Part shown: positions 25,126 through 33,985 of the stretch, piece after piece
Position numbering within the stretch: position 1 is the stretch's first letter
Layout of the letters: the number at the start of each line of letters is the position of its first letter
NCBI RefSeq assembly: GCF_017813365.1
Contig: NZ_JAGIZA010000025.1
Coordinates: 1-53,734 of the forward strand
From: Roseomonas indoligenes
Lineage (GTDB): Bacteria; Pseudomonadota; Alphaproteobacteria; Acetobacterales; Acetobacteraceae
Direction of reading: 5' to 3'
DNA: 53,734 nucleotides
Notes under the pieces: model-generated
Seen by the model: the letters and a program-made list of their open reading frames with translations, nothing else
Database searches by the model: none
Told to the model about the DNA's origin: nothing
Made by a program: the position numbers and the translations under genes

Positions 25126-28047
25126 ATGACCGGTTTGTCCTTCAAAACCCGAGCTCGGACAATCGATCATCTCGGCCGGGGACAGATTGCGGATGCGCCG
25201 ACGGCCGTAAGCGAACTGTGGAAGAACGCCTTCGACGCATACGCGCGGAACGTTGCACTCCACGTCTTCCCCGCAGGTGGTCCCGGCCACACTACGGATG
25301 TCGCCGCGATATTCGATGATGGGGCAGGGATGACCCGTTCCGACATCGAGCGCCGGTGGCTCGTTTTAGGTACGGAGTCAAAGATCGAAGACGATGAGGA
25401 GGCCCCGGACACGTTCGGCCTGCCGCTAAGGCCGAAGCAGGGGGAGAAGGGCATTGGACGACTATCGGTAGCCTTCCTTGCCCCGGCGACGATCCTTGTC
25501 TCACGCAAGGCAGGGTCGCCCTTTGCCGCCCTCCTGGTGGACTGGCGGCTGTTCGAGAATCCATTTTTGCAGCTCGACGACATCTTGTTGCCGGTCGAGA
25601 CCTTCGACGATGCCGACGCACTGGCCGAAGGCCTCCCACACATGGTGGGACGGTTAACCGATAATCTCGGAACCGACGGGAGTCGTGGTGGGAGGTTGTC
25701 GGAAGGGTGGGAGCGCTACGACCGATACGAGGCGCGTCGTGGCCTTCCGTCGACGCGCGAAGCCGTACGCCGTGCCTGGTCAGGGCTTCCGATCGACCGT
25801 CATCACCTGGAGGAGTGGCCCGCCTTCCTCAATCTCGTACCGCGTGGAACCGCGATGTTCATGGCGGAAGTTAACCGCGAGCTCGCCGTATGGGTGCATC
25901 CCGAAGAGGTAGGTGAGGAGGTGGACCTCGTGAAGGAGCGTCTGCAGGAGACGCTCACCGGCTTCACAGACCCGTTTGCCGATCCCCAGCCAGTGTTCGA
26001 CTACGAGGTTCTGATCCATGGTCGGGAGGGTGTCCGACGCTTGTTGGGCGCGTCGGAAAGCTTCAACCTCGAGGAACTCCGGCTTCTCGAGCATTCTGTC
26101 GAAGGTGGATTCGACGATCGCGGCGTGTTCCGCGGCAAGCTTAAAGCCTTCGGCCAGGATCGTGGGATGATCGAGTACTCGCCAATGGCGTCTCCGATCG
26201 GTAGAGGTCGTGACCGGCTCGGTCCCTTCGAGTTCGCGATCGGCACCTTTGAGGTGGACCTGCGAAGATCGACGCACACGGAGCAGGAGCACGCACGTCT
26301 AATCAAGCTGGCTGATGAGTTTGCCGGTGTCGCTGTTTACCGTGATGACCTTCGGGTGATGCCGTACGGGCGCACCGATGCCGACTTCCTCGGTATGGAG
26401 GAGCGACGCAGCATGCACGCTGGTCGCTACTTCTGGTCTCACCGCCGCAGCTTCGGCCGAGTGGCGTTCACACGCGAGCGGAATCCGGCGCTGCGCGACA
26501 AGGCTGGGCGTGAGGGACTCGTCGATAACAGGGCCTACCGCGAGATGCGCTTGTTGGTTAGGGAGCTGTTGAGGCACTTGGCGGAGCGCTACTTCGGGTC
26601 CGAGAGCGGGATCCGCAAAAGCGAAATGTCGGCGATCATCGCCCGCAACGCGGCCGCGAAGGCCGCCGCGTCCGAGGCCAACCTGAGTCGCCGGAAAGGT
26701 CTTCGGGAGTTCCTCAGAACTGCCGGCAAGGGGGTCCGGGAGGCATTCGAGCGCGCGACTACCCTGAGGACCCTGCTCCAGCGTGTGGCCGCTGGGGAGG
26801 ATCATACCGAGACTGCCCTCATTGCGGCGCGGCTGGATGAGTTGGGCCGTGCAGCGGAGGAGCTAAGGCCTCCCTCGCCGCCAGCGAAGCTGGGCGACTT
26901 GGAGGAAGCTTGGCGAGGCTTCCGGGACGATTACGAGGAACTAAGCGCCGAGATCGATGCCCTTGCGGCAGAAACTGCGGCTCTCATGGCCACGCGACCC
27001 GGGCCTTCACCGACTGACGTGGTGAGAGAACGGGCGCAGACACAGAGCACAGCTCTCGCCCGACAGCTCGACGATTACAGTGCACGCATTGACCACCTGC
27101 TCGGGGAGCTCAGCTTGACGTGGCGCGCCCGGATTGGCGCCGACAAGGACGAGCTTCGGCACAGGGTAGAGGACTTCCCCGCGACGATAGGGCCCGACCT
27201 CGGCCTCGTCGCTGCCCTGAGCGCCCTCGACGTCCTCCGCGCCGAACTCACCGACGTCTTCGCTGGTCGGTACCTTCCATTCCTGAGCACGCTTGAACAG
27301 CTGCGCGCCGGGATCAATCTGGGCGATGCCTATGCCGTAACCGAAGATGAGAGGGCGGCATTGGAAGATCGCCTTCGCGATCTGCAGGCGGTCGCGCAGG
27401 TCGGCGTCACGGTCGAGATTATCGGTCATGAGTTCGAGACACTCGAGGCGGAGGTCCGTCGAAATCTGAGCAGTCTTCCTGCCCACTGCCGTAGCACGGT
27501 GGCCTACCAGCAGGCGCTATCTTCGCATCAGGCGTTGGCAGATCGGCTCCGCTTTCTCGCGCCAATGCAGGTTGCCGGCTACCGGCCCCGAGAGCGAATC
27601 ACGGGCGAGAAGATCGCGCACTACGTCGAGGAGTTCTTCGGGCGCACGCTGTCCGACCGCCAGGTCACGTTGACAGTCACGTCAGAGTTCCGAGACTTTA
27701 TCGTTACCGATCAGCCCGCCCGCATCTATCCCGTGTTCCTCAACCTGATCAACAACGCTCTCTTTTGGGTGGCCAAAGCGGCCAATCGTGAGATCTGCCT
27801 CGATCGGCGGGATCAGCTCGTCATCGTCGCGGACAGCGGCCCAGGCGTCGACCGCGACGACGTCCCGAGGCTCTTCGAGCTGTTCTTCACGAAGCGTCGG
27901 TCGGGACGCGGCGTAGGTCTGTTCCTCTCACGGGCCAACTTAGGTGTGGCCGGTCACCGCATCCGCTACGCACGGCCTGAAGACCCCCATGTCCTATCTG
28001 GCGCCAACTTCATCATCGAGTTCAGGGGTCTGCAGACGAATGCCTGA
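25126..28047 (+). CDS. Protein with two GHKL ATPase modules (MutL/MORC-like plus histidine-kinase-like)
   Basis: 973 residues from ATG 25126, with GGGGAG eight bases upstream. Two separate ATP-binding modules are visible. The first is MutL/Hsp90-like: N-box TAVSELWKNAFDAYA with Asn34, G1 FDDGAGM at 63-69, G2 KGIGRLS at 108-114. Then come ~400 mixed residues and a helical stretch (~500-760) with coiled-coil character. The second is histidine-kinase-like: an H-box-like EIIGHEFE with His768, N-box NLINNALFWV (~875), G1 VADSGPGV (~903) and G2 GRGVGLFLS (~926). The stop overlaps the receiver-domain gene start by eight bases. If His768 is phosphorylated it could pass phosphate to the receiver; that is inference. 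I know of no common protein with exactly this order. Confidence 0.85.
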   Translation: MTGLSFKTRARTIDHLGRGQIADAPTAVSELWKNAFDAYARNVALHVFPAGGPGHTTDVAAIFDDGAGMTRSDIERRWLVLGTESKIEDDEEAPDTFGLPLRPKQGEKGIGRLSVAFLAPATILVSRKAGSPFAALLVDWRLFENPFLQLDDILLPVETFDDADALAEGLPHMVGRLTDNLGTDGSRGGRLSEGWERYDRYEARRGLPSTREAVRRAWSGLPIDRHHLEEWPAFLNLVPRGTAMFMAEVNRELAVWVHPEEVGEEVDLVKERLQETLTGFTDPFADPQPVFDYEVLIHGREGVRRLLGASESFNLEELRLLEHSVEGGFDDRGVFRGKLKAFGQDRGMIEYSPMASPIGRGRDRLGPFEFAIGTFEVDLRRSTHTEQEHARLIKLADEFAGVAVYRDDLRVMPYGRTDADFLGMEERRSMHAGRYFWSHRRSFGRVAFTRERNPALRDKAGREGLVDNRAYREMRLLVRELLRHLAERYFGSESGIRKSEMSAIIARNAAAKAAASEANLSRRKGLREFLRTAGKGVREAFERATTLRTLLQRVAAGEDHTETALIAARLDELGRAAEELRPPSPPAKLGDLEEAWRGFRDDYEELSAEIDALAAETAALMATRPGPSPTDVVRERAQTQSTALARQLDDYSARIDHLLGELSLTWRARIGADKDELRHRVEDFPATIGPDLGLVAALSALDVLRAELTDVFAGRYLPFLSTLEQLRAGINLGDAYAVTEDERAALEDRLRDLQAVAQVGVTVEIIGHEFETLEAEVRRNLSSLPAHCRSTVAYQQALSSHQALADRLRFLAPMQVAGYRPRERITGEKIAHYVEEFFGRTLSDRQVTLTVTSEFRDFIVTDQPARIYPVFLNLINNALFWVAKAANREICLDRRDQLVIVADSGPGVDRDDVPRLFELFFTKRRSGRGVGLFLSRANLGVAGHRIRYARPEDPHVLSGANFIIEFRGLQTNA

Positions 28048-29857
28048 TGAGGTGTACACGGAAGCAGTCCGGAGCACGTTTGAGGAGAAGCCGCTCCGCG
28101 CGGTCCTGCTCATCGACGACCAGTTCCCGACCTACCACGATCTGGTGACGAGCGGCGTTCCGGCGACGGACCCGGCCTTCCGGCGACGCTTTGGGGAGAC
28201 CGACCGTGCACACGCACTCTACAATGCTTTCAAAGCGCGTCACATGCTGTGCGACGTTGAGAACTCGATTGAGCACGTAACGCCAGAGCGCATCCGGAAG
28301 AGCGACCTAATAGTTCTCGATTACAATCTCGGACCAGACGAAAGCGATGTGGAACGGTCGCTCGGGCTGATCCGCGACCTCTCACGGTCCGATCACTTCA
28401 ACACCATCGTGGTTTACACGAGAGCGCCGCTCGACGACGTATGGCTCGCAGTCGCCGCAAACCTTCGGGGGGGCTGGAGGGAGACACATGAAGGCGAGAC
28501 TCAGGACCATCTTGACCGGTTGGTCACGGCCGGACACTTAGTGGAACCGCCGATCGAGCTCGTTCGATCCTACGTTTGCCATGGAAAGTGGACTCGCGTC
28601 GATAGGCTCCTCCGCTCTTCGGCGCACCAGGAGCTCCGCCAGGCTGGCGTCCTGCCCGGGGCCGCAACGGCGGTTATGGAGGCCCTGCTTCACAGGACGC
28701 TGCGGGTCATGTGCGGCGAGCGACAGGCGTTGGAGCCGCTGGAAGTTCACGGTGACCCATCGAATCATGACGTCCGGTGGCTACAGGCCGGAAACTGCTT
28801 CGTCGCCATTGTGGGTAAGGGGGTCATTGACCCCGTCCAGCCGTTCGACCTCGGCGAGATCATGAACGGACTTGCGGATGCCCTGCTCGCCTGGAGACCA
28901 AACCTGATCCAAGTCCTTTTGTCCGAGGTCCAGAACATCCTCGAACTCGAAGCGCTGGCCACGGCAGACGAGCAGCTCCGTGACCCTCATACCCAGGTAG
29001 GCCTCTGGTATTATCTCCTCCGTGAGATCGTTGGCCTCGATCACCATGATCCGGCCCAAATGCGCGCGCCGCTGGAGGCCATTGTGGACAAGGTATTGGA
29101 CGGGGTCCGTCGTCGCTTGCTTCTAGATAACAAGCTGCTGGGCTTCATCTCGAAGGTAGCGGCGTCAGAAATTGCCCAGGCAAGGGAGGACGGTCTCGAC
29201 CTTAGCGCGTCCGGGGAAGGTCTGCTCCGTGCGGCCCATCGGCTGGCTCGAACGCCGGTCCCTCACGAACCTCAGGCAACGATCCGGCGGCTCAACGTAT
29301 TCCTCTCAACAGAACCTTTCAGACGCGCGCATCTCACGACGGGAACGGTTTTCCGTCAGCCCGGCCGGCCCGGCATTTGGGTGGCAACCTCGCCCGCCTG
29401 CGACATGACGCTGCGACGGCCGCCAGCGGCGCACCAGCCCTGGTTGCATGGGCTACATCCAACCAGCGTCGTAGTGGCCATTCGCGCGACGGAGGATGAC
29501 GGTGCGGCCGCGTTGGAACGAGCCGAGCACGGCCAGCACATCTTCCTGAACGTCAACGGAGAGGACCGCTCTTTCCGCGTCATGGACGACACGACTCGTC
29601 AGCCGCCCTACGAGTTCATCTTCCCTGCAGACGGCGGAAGGGTAATTCGAACTGTTCCGGACGCACCCCCCACTTTCGTTGCTTTCTCGATGACGTCGAC
29701 GGCAGGTGGCGAGCTGGAGTTGCAACAGGTCACGCTCGAAGTCATCGGACAACTACGCTCCTCGAATGCAAGTCGTCTGCTTCAATTGACGGGTCAACAC
29801 TTATCCCGGATCGGGCTCGACTTCGTTAGCCTGCGTCGTGAAGCGGAGGAGACATAG
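28040..29857 (+). CDS. Receiver-domain (response-regulator-like) protein, third large gene of the operon
   Basis: 605 residues; start ATG 28040 overlaps the previous stop by eight bases. The N-terminal ~130 residues follow a receiver fold: acidic pair Asp26-Asp27 (LLIDDQFP), phospho-acceptor-like Asp94 at the end of strand 3 (LIVLDYNLG), and Thr127 after strand 4 (TIVVYTRAP). The usual Lys of strand 5 is not obvious. Residues ~150-400 are helical. The C-terminal ~200 residues form a separate region with GTVFRQPGRPGIWVATSPAC near residue 435, a Cys-containing strand motif I have seen in uncharacterised conflict-system proteins but cannot name. There is no HTH, so it is unlikely to be a normal transcription regulator. 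It is more likely the effector or adaptor that answers the upstream kinase-like ATPase. Confidence 0.78.
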   Translation: MPDEVYTEAVRSTFEEKPLRAVLLIDDQFPTYHDLVTSGVPATDPAFRRRFGETDRAHALYNAFKARHMLCDVENSIEHVTPERIRKSDLIVLDYNLGPDESDVERSLGLIRDLSRSDHFNTIVVYTRAPLDDVWLAVAANLRGGWRETHEGETQDHLDRLVTAGHLVEPPIELVRSYVCHGKWTRVDRLLRSSAHQELRQAGVLPGAATAVMEALLHRTLRVMCGERQALEPLEVHGDPSNHDVRWLQAGNCFVAIVGKGVIDPVQPFDLGEIMNGLADALLAWRPNLIQVLLSEVQNILELEALATADEQLRDPHTQVGLWYYLLREIVGLDHHDPAQMRAPLEAIVDKVLDGVRRRLLLDNKLLGFISKVAASEIAQAREDGLDLSASGEGLLRAAHRLARTPVPHEPQATIRRLNVFLSTEPFRRAHLTTGTVFRQPGRPGIWVATSPACDMTLRRPPAAHQPWLHGLHPTSVVVAIRATEDDGAAALERAEHGQHIFLNVNGEDRSFRVMDDTTRQPPYEFIFPADGGRVIRTVPDAPPTFVAFSMTSTAGGELELQQVTLEVIGQLRSSNASRLLQLTGQHLSRIGLDFVSLRREAEET

Positions 29858-30004
29858 GCTATTTCTGGAGATCTCACGAACGACCTTGCATCTCATGGTA
29901 GATCTTCCATGCGCACGTTCAACAGATCGTTCGCGAACCCGCGGATTAGGAATAATAGGCTGTTTTGCAGGTTGGCCTCAGCCCGTCTGGAGCTTTGTGA
30001 CAAC

Positions 30005-30026
30005 AGGCCAAACGACCGTTTGGCCT
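30005..30026. promoter_or_regulatory. 22-bp near-perfect palindrome upstream of MNT/HEPN
   Basis: AGGCCAAACG at 30005-30014 and its complement at 30017-30026, separated by two bases. It lies 148 bases after the receiver gene and 75 bases before the MNT start. The near-zero loop favours a protein-binding operator, for example for the ribbon-helix-helix N-terminus of the MNT protein, over a terminator, but no T-tract or footprint information exists to decide. Confidence 0.45.
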
Positions 30027-30100
30027 CCTTACGTCGGGGGAGGCCTGGATAGAGGCGTGAACTAACTCCATATTGTGCACATGCGCGCAAAGGTGCTGCC

Positions 30101-30562
30101 ATGCCGTCCCCTGACCCTGTTAGTCCTGCGGCCTTCCTGTCCGTCCGCCTGCCCTCCGCCACTCGGGACCGCTTGAAGATCGCAGCCGCGTCTCGTGGTG
30201 AGACAGTGCAGGGTTTGGTCGGTTCTCTCGTCGAGCGCTTCCTGGCCGAGGAGGCAGGCGCTGCCCCCCTTCTCGCCGTCGTGCTTCGCCAACTCCGTGA
30301 GCAGGCTGACGACCTGCGAGCCCGCGGCGTCGCCTCATTGTCCGTCTTCGGCTCGGTCGCCCGCGGTGACGCTCACCCTGGTAGTGACATCGACCTGCTG
30401 GCCGACCTCGATCCAGCGGCGCGGCTATCGCTGATCCGGTTGTCGTCGCTGCGCGCCGAACTCTCGGAACTTCTAGGCGCCCCAGCCGACCTGGTGGAGC
30501 GCGGAACCTTGCGGCCAGGGGTGCGCGATGCGGCAGAACGCGAGGCCGTTCGGGTATGGTGA
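30101..30562 (+). CDS. MNT nucleotidyltransferase antitoxin with N-terminal ribbon-helix-helix
   Basis: 153 residues from ATG 30101, with AAAGG upstream. Residues ~11-50 (FLSVRLPSATRDRLKIAAAS...) look like an added ribbon-helix-helix DNA-binding domain. Residues ~75-153 are a minimal nucleotidyltransferase: GSVARGDAHPGSDIDLL with GSxxRG at 84-89 and catalytic Asp96/Asp98. In HEPN/MNT pairs the MNT antitoxin adenylylates or AMPylates the HEPN RNase to silence it. The RHH fusion suggests that it also represses its own operon. It overlaps the HEPN gene by seven bases. On a plasmid such pairs serve stability or phage defence. Confidence 0.88.
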   Translation: MPSPDPVSPAAFLSVRLPSATRDRLKIAAASRGETVQGLVGSLVERFLAEEAGAAPLLAVVLRQLREQADDLRARGVASLSVFGSVARGDAHPGSDIDLLADLDPAARLSLIRLSSLRAELSELLGAPADLVERGTLRPGVRDAAEREAVRVW

Positions 30563-30930
30563 GAATGGGCCGGCGCGGCACGCGCGAACGGCTGGAGGAT
30601 ATCCGTGCTGCCGCCGAGGATGCCCTTGCCTTCGCGGGCGAGCTGGATGAAGCCGCCTTCGCCGTGCTGGCCGAGACGGACCGTCGCACCTACCGGGCCC
30701 TGAAGAATGCCCTGGCTGAGATCGGCGAGGCAGTGAAGCTTCTCCCGCCCGATCTGCTTGGCCGCCATCCTGGCGTGGACTGGCGCGGCTGGGCCGGGCT
30801 GCGCGACTTAGTATCGCATCAGTATTTCAGCCTGGAGCTGCCTCGGTTGCGGCCGGCGGTGGCCGACGAGCTGCCCTTCCTTTTGGCGGCAGTCAGGGCA
30901 GAGCTAGGTGACGCAACGCACGAAGCTTAG
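30556..30930 (+). CDS. hepT: HEPN (HepT/DUF86-like) RNase toxin
   Basis: 124 residues from ATG 30556, overlapping the MNT gene; the internal ATG at 30565 is an alternative. The protein is helical with the HEPN signature R-x4-H-x-Y: Arg83, His88, Tyr90 in RDLVSHQYF, preceded by AEIGEAVKLLPPDLL, a typical HepT/DUF86 block. Arg and His form the RNase site and the Tyr is the known target of MNT AMPylation. No terminator is obvious after the stop. Confidence 0.9.
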   Translation: MVRMGRRGTRERLEDIRAAAEDALAFAGELDEAAFAVLAETDRRTYRALKNALAEIGEAVKLLPPDLLGRHPGVDWRGWAGLRDLVSHQYFSLELPRLRPAVADELPFLLAAVRAELGDATHEA

Positions 30931-31307
30931 CGTCCGCTCTGATGGTGGAGAGCAAGTTCGCCTCAGGTGCGCAGCTGGACTGCACTCAGGCAGCTCATTG
31001 CTGCCCGGAAAGCCGCACGATAACCGATCCCGTTAGCAGGATCGCTGCTCCCACCCGCCACGGACCTGTTCGCGGCTCTACCGCTGATACACGGCCCGGT
31101 AGGAGTCGCAGCGCCCAGCCGACACAGGCGTGATTTCTTTCGGCCACCTATTCAAGCCGAGATACTATCTCGCCTCGTCTTGACAGCGGAGCTTGTCCCA
31201 AGCTCCGCTCGAACTGGCGATACCTCTGGGACGTGTGGCTCACTCCCAGCCGGCAGCGCGAACCCTCCTACGTGGTCCCCATAAGATCGAATTTTCGAAC
31301 GAGCAAG
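30931..31307. promoter_or_regulatory. Non-coding 377-base region with palindrome and hairpin
   Basis: No convincing gene. GAGATACTATCTC at 31159-31171 is a 13-bp palindrome, TTGACA occurs at 31180-31185, and a perfect 10-bp stem with a 3-base loop (GCGGAGCTTG and complement) lies at 31186-31208. These sit just before the start of the gene at 31308 and could be its promoter and operator, though no matching -10 was found 17 bases after the TTGACA. The rest shows nothing I can name. Confidence 0.4.
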
Positions 31308-32336
31308 ATGGCCGAGAAGACTCATACCGGCAGAAAGTCGGAAACAGCATCGCGAAGCAGCTTTATGCCGCCGCGTGTCGGTGCCAACCTTTCAACTTTA
31401 GATCGCATCCCGATCGTCTTCGACGAGACGGACATCGCCACCATCCTCAAGGCCACCAACCTAGCAATCCCTGATGACGCGCCCGCACAACTGGCATCCA
31501 ATCTATCGAGGGCGGGAGCAACCTACGCCTTGGCAGCTTCTCAGCCTGACTGTGATCCCCCCTTCCAGCGCGCCAAATGGACCAAGCCTCTGGCGCAGGA
31601 TTGCGAACGCCTTCTTCGTCGTCTGAATGCTCATCCAGAGCGGCCGGACGCGAGGGCTTTCAAGGAGCTCGCGATCGCCCTGGAGTGGCGTGATCGACGG
31701 CCGTGGGAACTGGATCTATTGCGGCCGGTACGCGAGACCGCCGAGCATCTCGGTCGGAGGGTGCAGGCAAACGAGCTTCTTCGGAAAGCCCTCCAGACCG
31801 ACGAACAAGCGCAGCTCTTGGAGCAGTTTGATCCCGAAGCCATAACAGAATGGGCTGCCCTCAACTCGGGCGACAAGCTGCACGACGATCCCATCGTAGC
31901 CGCGCTTGAGAGGCTGGTAGGATGTTTGGTTTACCTCAGCAACGCCAGTCACCTGGCAACTGACCTCTACAAGGCGGCTCCCCGCAAAGGCCGGGAACTA
32001 CCCCCGGATCGAGTGCTCTTCGTGACTCTGTGCCGAGTGTTCGAACGGGCGTTCGAGCGGGTTCCGGGGATCTCCAACAACACGGCAACGGGCGAAAGAG
32101 ACGGCCCAGCTGTGCGGTTCTGCCGAGCGACCGTGCGATGCCTGGCAACCAAGCTTCAGGCGATGAGCCCTGAAATCCCAGACAGTCAGGTAATTGTGAA
32201 ACGCCTGAAAAGGTTAGCAAACAGTCCTGAGGCTGTGGCGGAGCAGATCAGGCATGCATTAGCCGTTGACGTAATGCGCAACCGGTTCCGCCGGAGACGG
32301 ACTGGTCCCAAAGACGGTGGCAACTCTGTGAATTAA
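31308..32336 (+). CDS. Hypothetical protein, 342 residues
   Basis: ATG 31308 was chosen; a GTG at 31233 would add 25 residues, and both have weak ribosome-binding sites. The N-terminus has a basic Thr/Lys/Ser tail, then IPIVFDETDIATILKATNLA and a mostly helical body rich in Ala, Leu, Arg and Glu. The C-terminus is strongly basic (RNRFRRRRTGPKDGG), suggesting contact with nucleic acid. I recognise no family. It is 78 bases upstream of the clamp-like gene on the same strand and may belong to the same replication-like module. Confidence 0.65.
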   Translation: MAEKTHTGRKSETASRSSFMPPRVGANLSTLDRIPIVFDETDIATILKATNLAIPDDAPAQLASNLSRAGATYALAASQPDCDPPFQRAKWTKPLAQDCERLLRRLNAHPERPDARAFKELAIALEWRDRRPWELDLLRPVRETAEHLGRRVQANELLRKALQTDEQAQLLEQFDPEAITEWAALNSGDKLHDDPIVAALERLVGCLVYLSNASHLATDLYKAAPRKGRELPPDRVLFVTLCRVFERAFERVPGISNNTATGERDGPAVRFCRATVRCLATKLQAMSPEIPDSQVIVKRLKRLANSPEAVAEQIRHALAVDVMRNRFRRRRTGPKDGGNSVN

Positions 32337-32414
32337 ATTTCTGTTCGTTGCCCACGTCAGCTGTTGGTGACCTGCCGTCATCTTCCGCCGGTTTCAACCC
32401 GGCGGAGTTCATCC

Positions 32415-33983
32415 ATGGACATCGAGTACACCCCTCCCGACCAACCTGAGGGGGAGCCCCACGCGGAGCCTGCTCCTCCCTGCACCGTCGCACTAGTGCC
32501 CGACGCACAGCTGGCTGGGGCCACCGCCCAAACCCCGGATGCTGACACGGGGCAGGTGTCGGCCAGTCATGACACAGAGCCGTTTGGGTTCGATCCGAAC
32601 GCGGTCGTTGACTGGGGGGACCAGGACCCGGATGCGGCGCGCGCGGCTTTGGCGGCGAGCCAGACCTTGGCGGTCGTACTGCAGCAATCGGTCCGCGAGG
32701 CGGAGGCTGCCGGCGGGCCGCCCTTTCTCGGCTGGTTCGACGACCAGGCTGTCCCGGTCACCACTGGCCGCCTGCGCTTTGCGCTGGACCGTGACCAGCT
32801 TCTTGCGGCGGCGGAGAGCCTGGTAGGCCTCGGCTGCCGGCCGAAGAACGGAGAGGCGACGGCCCGCATTACGCTGCGCGACGGCTGCTTCAAGGCTGCG
32901 GTCACCAGCGACCGGATGGACTTTGGCGAGGTCGCAATCTCGCCCAAGGGACCGATCGTAGGGCTCGCGTCAGACGCTGCGCCCGTTGCTTTCACCGTGC
33001 CGATCCGGAAACTGACCGACAGCATCCGCGCCAGCATGCCTGGCAACCTGCTCCACCTCGAGTTTAACCCCGACGCGAGACGATTGGTGTTCTCCGGCCT
33101 GCGCGATGGGCGCCGCCGGGTCCACACCGGCGTGCCCGATGCCTTCGATATGCGGAAGCGTCCGGTCGGCGTACCGACACCGGTGTGCTCCCTCAACCCG
33201 GTTCCGCTGGCGGCTGGCCTGCGTCTTCTGGGCACGATCATCAAACCTGCTGCGGGGAAGGAACCCACGTTCTGGGGTCGCGCATACGTCCGCGACGGCA
33301 TGATCTTCGGCTCCCGCAAGGGCGTCCTGGGGGTGGTCCAGGCCGCTGGCGTCGCGGGGCTGAAGGCGGAGGTCCACGCCAGGGACCTTTCTCCCATCGG
33401 CAAGCTGATGAACCGCTTGGACCCGAGCCGCACCGGGCTCTTTGCCACGGACTCTCACGCTCTGATCACTGATGGGCAGACCTGGGTCGGGCTGCACTCG
33501 GAAGAGGCTACCCCGTTTCCCCCAGGGGCGCTGGAGTACTTCTTGAGCCAGAAGCCGAGCTATGAAGTCATGCCTTCGTGTGACCAGTTGCTGCCCGCCC
33601 TTGAGGGACTCTTGGCCACGGTCAAGGGCGGCCTCGGTGCTGGATGGGTCCGGCTCCGCACAAGGCGCGTGTACGGGCAGATCCGCTTGATTGTTCAAGC
33701 CGCGGATCAGCCAAAATGGCATTGCGGCGTTTACGATATTGATTGCAGTGTCAAATCCCACGACGGAACCAGCACGAGCGCGACGAACGTCGATGTGCGT
33801 GTGGATCTCTCGGCCCTACGGAACCTCGTCGCCTACGCCCGCGACGTCCTCGAGATCGCCAATATCCCCCTGGATGTAGTGCTGCCCGTGGCCGGCTATC
33901 CCAGGCCTATCCTGCGCCTGCGCCATGTCGTCGAGGGCCAGGGCGGTCACGTCCTGAGCGTGTTCCTGATGGGGATACCGTAG
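32415..33983 (+). CDS. Divergent DNA sliding-clamp (DnaN)-like protein, 522 residues (tentative)
   Basis: ATG 32415 with GGAG seven bases upstream. After a ~125-residue Pro/Ala/Asp-rich N-terminal extension, the sequence can be laid on the three-domain beta-clamp pattern. Domain 1 runs from LRFALDRDQLLAAAESL to VAFTVPIRKLTDSIRASM and LHLEFNPDARRLVFSG, the last echoing the clamp segment before domain 2. Domain 2 runs through GRAYVRDGMIFGSRKGVLGV and HARDLSPIGKLMNRL to FATDSHALITDGQTWVGL. Domain 3 ends with YPRPILRLRHVVEGQGG. These are motif-level resemblances read by eye; identity to DnaN is low and the length is greater than the usual ~370. The next gene begins two bases after its stop. A plasmid- or phage-type polymerase clamp or clamp decoy is the inference. 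Confidence 0.45.
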   Translation: MDIEYTPPDQPEGEPHAEPAPPCTVALVPDAQLAGATAQTPDADTGQVSASHDTEPFGFDPNAVVDWGDQDPDAARAALAASQTLAVVLQQSVREAEAAGGPPFLGWFDDQAVPVTTGRLRFALDRDQLLAAAESLVGLGCRPKNGEATARITLRDGCFKAAVTSDRMDFGEVAISPKGPIVGLASDAAPVAFTVPIRKLTDSIRASMPGNLLHLEFNPDARRLVFSGLRDGRRRVHTGVPDAFDMRKRPVGVPTPVCSLNPVPLAAGLRLLGTIIKPAAGKEPTFWGRAYVRDGMIFGSRKGVLGVVQAAGVAGLKAEVHARDLSPIGKLMNRLDPSRTGLFATDSHALITDGQTWVGLHSEEATPFPPGALEYFLSQKPSYEVMPSCDQLLPALEGLLATVKGGLGAGWVRLRTRRVYGQIRLIVQAADQPKWHCGVYDIDCSVKSHDGTSTSATNVDVRVDLSALRNLVAYARDVLEIANIPLDVVLPVAGYPRPILRLRHVVEGQGGHVLSVFLMGIP

Positions 33984-33985
33984 CC

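Noticed and set aside
31180-31220. Promoter with a TTGACA -35 box for the gene at 31308
   Set aside because: No -10-like hexamer at 16-18 bases spacing; only the TTGACA and the hairpin were kept as a weak regulatory note.
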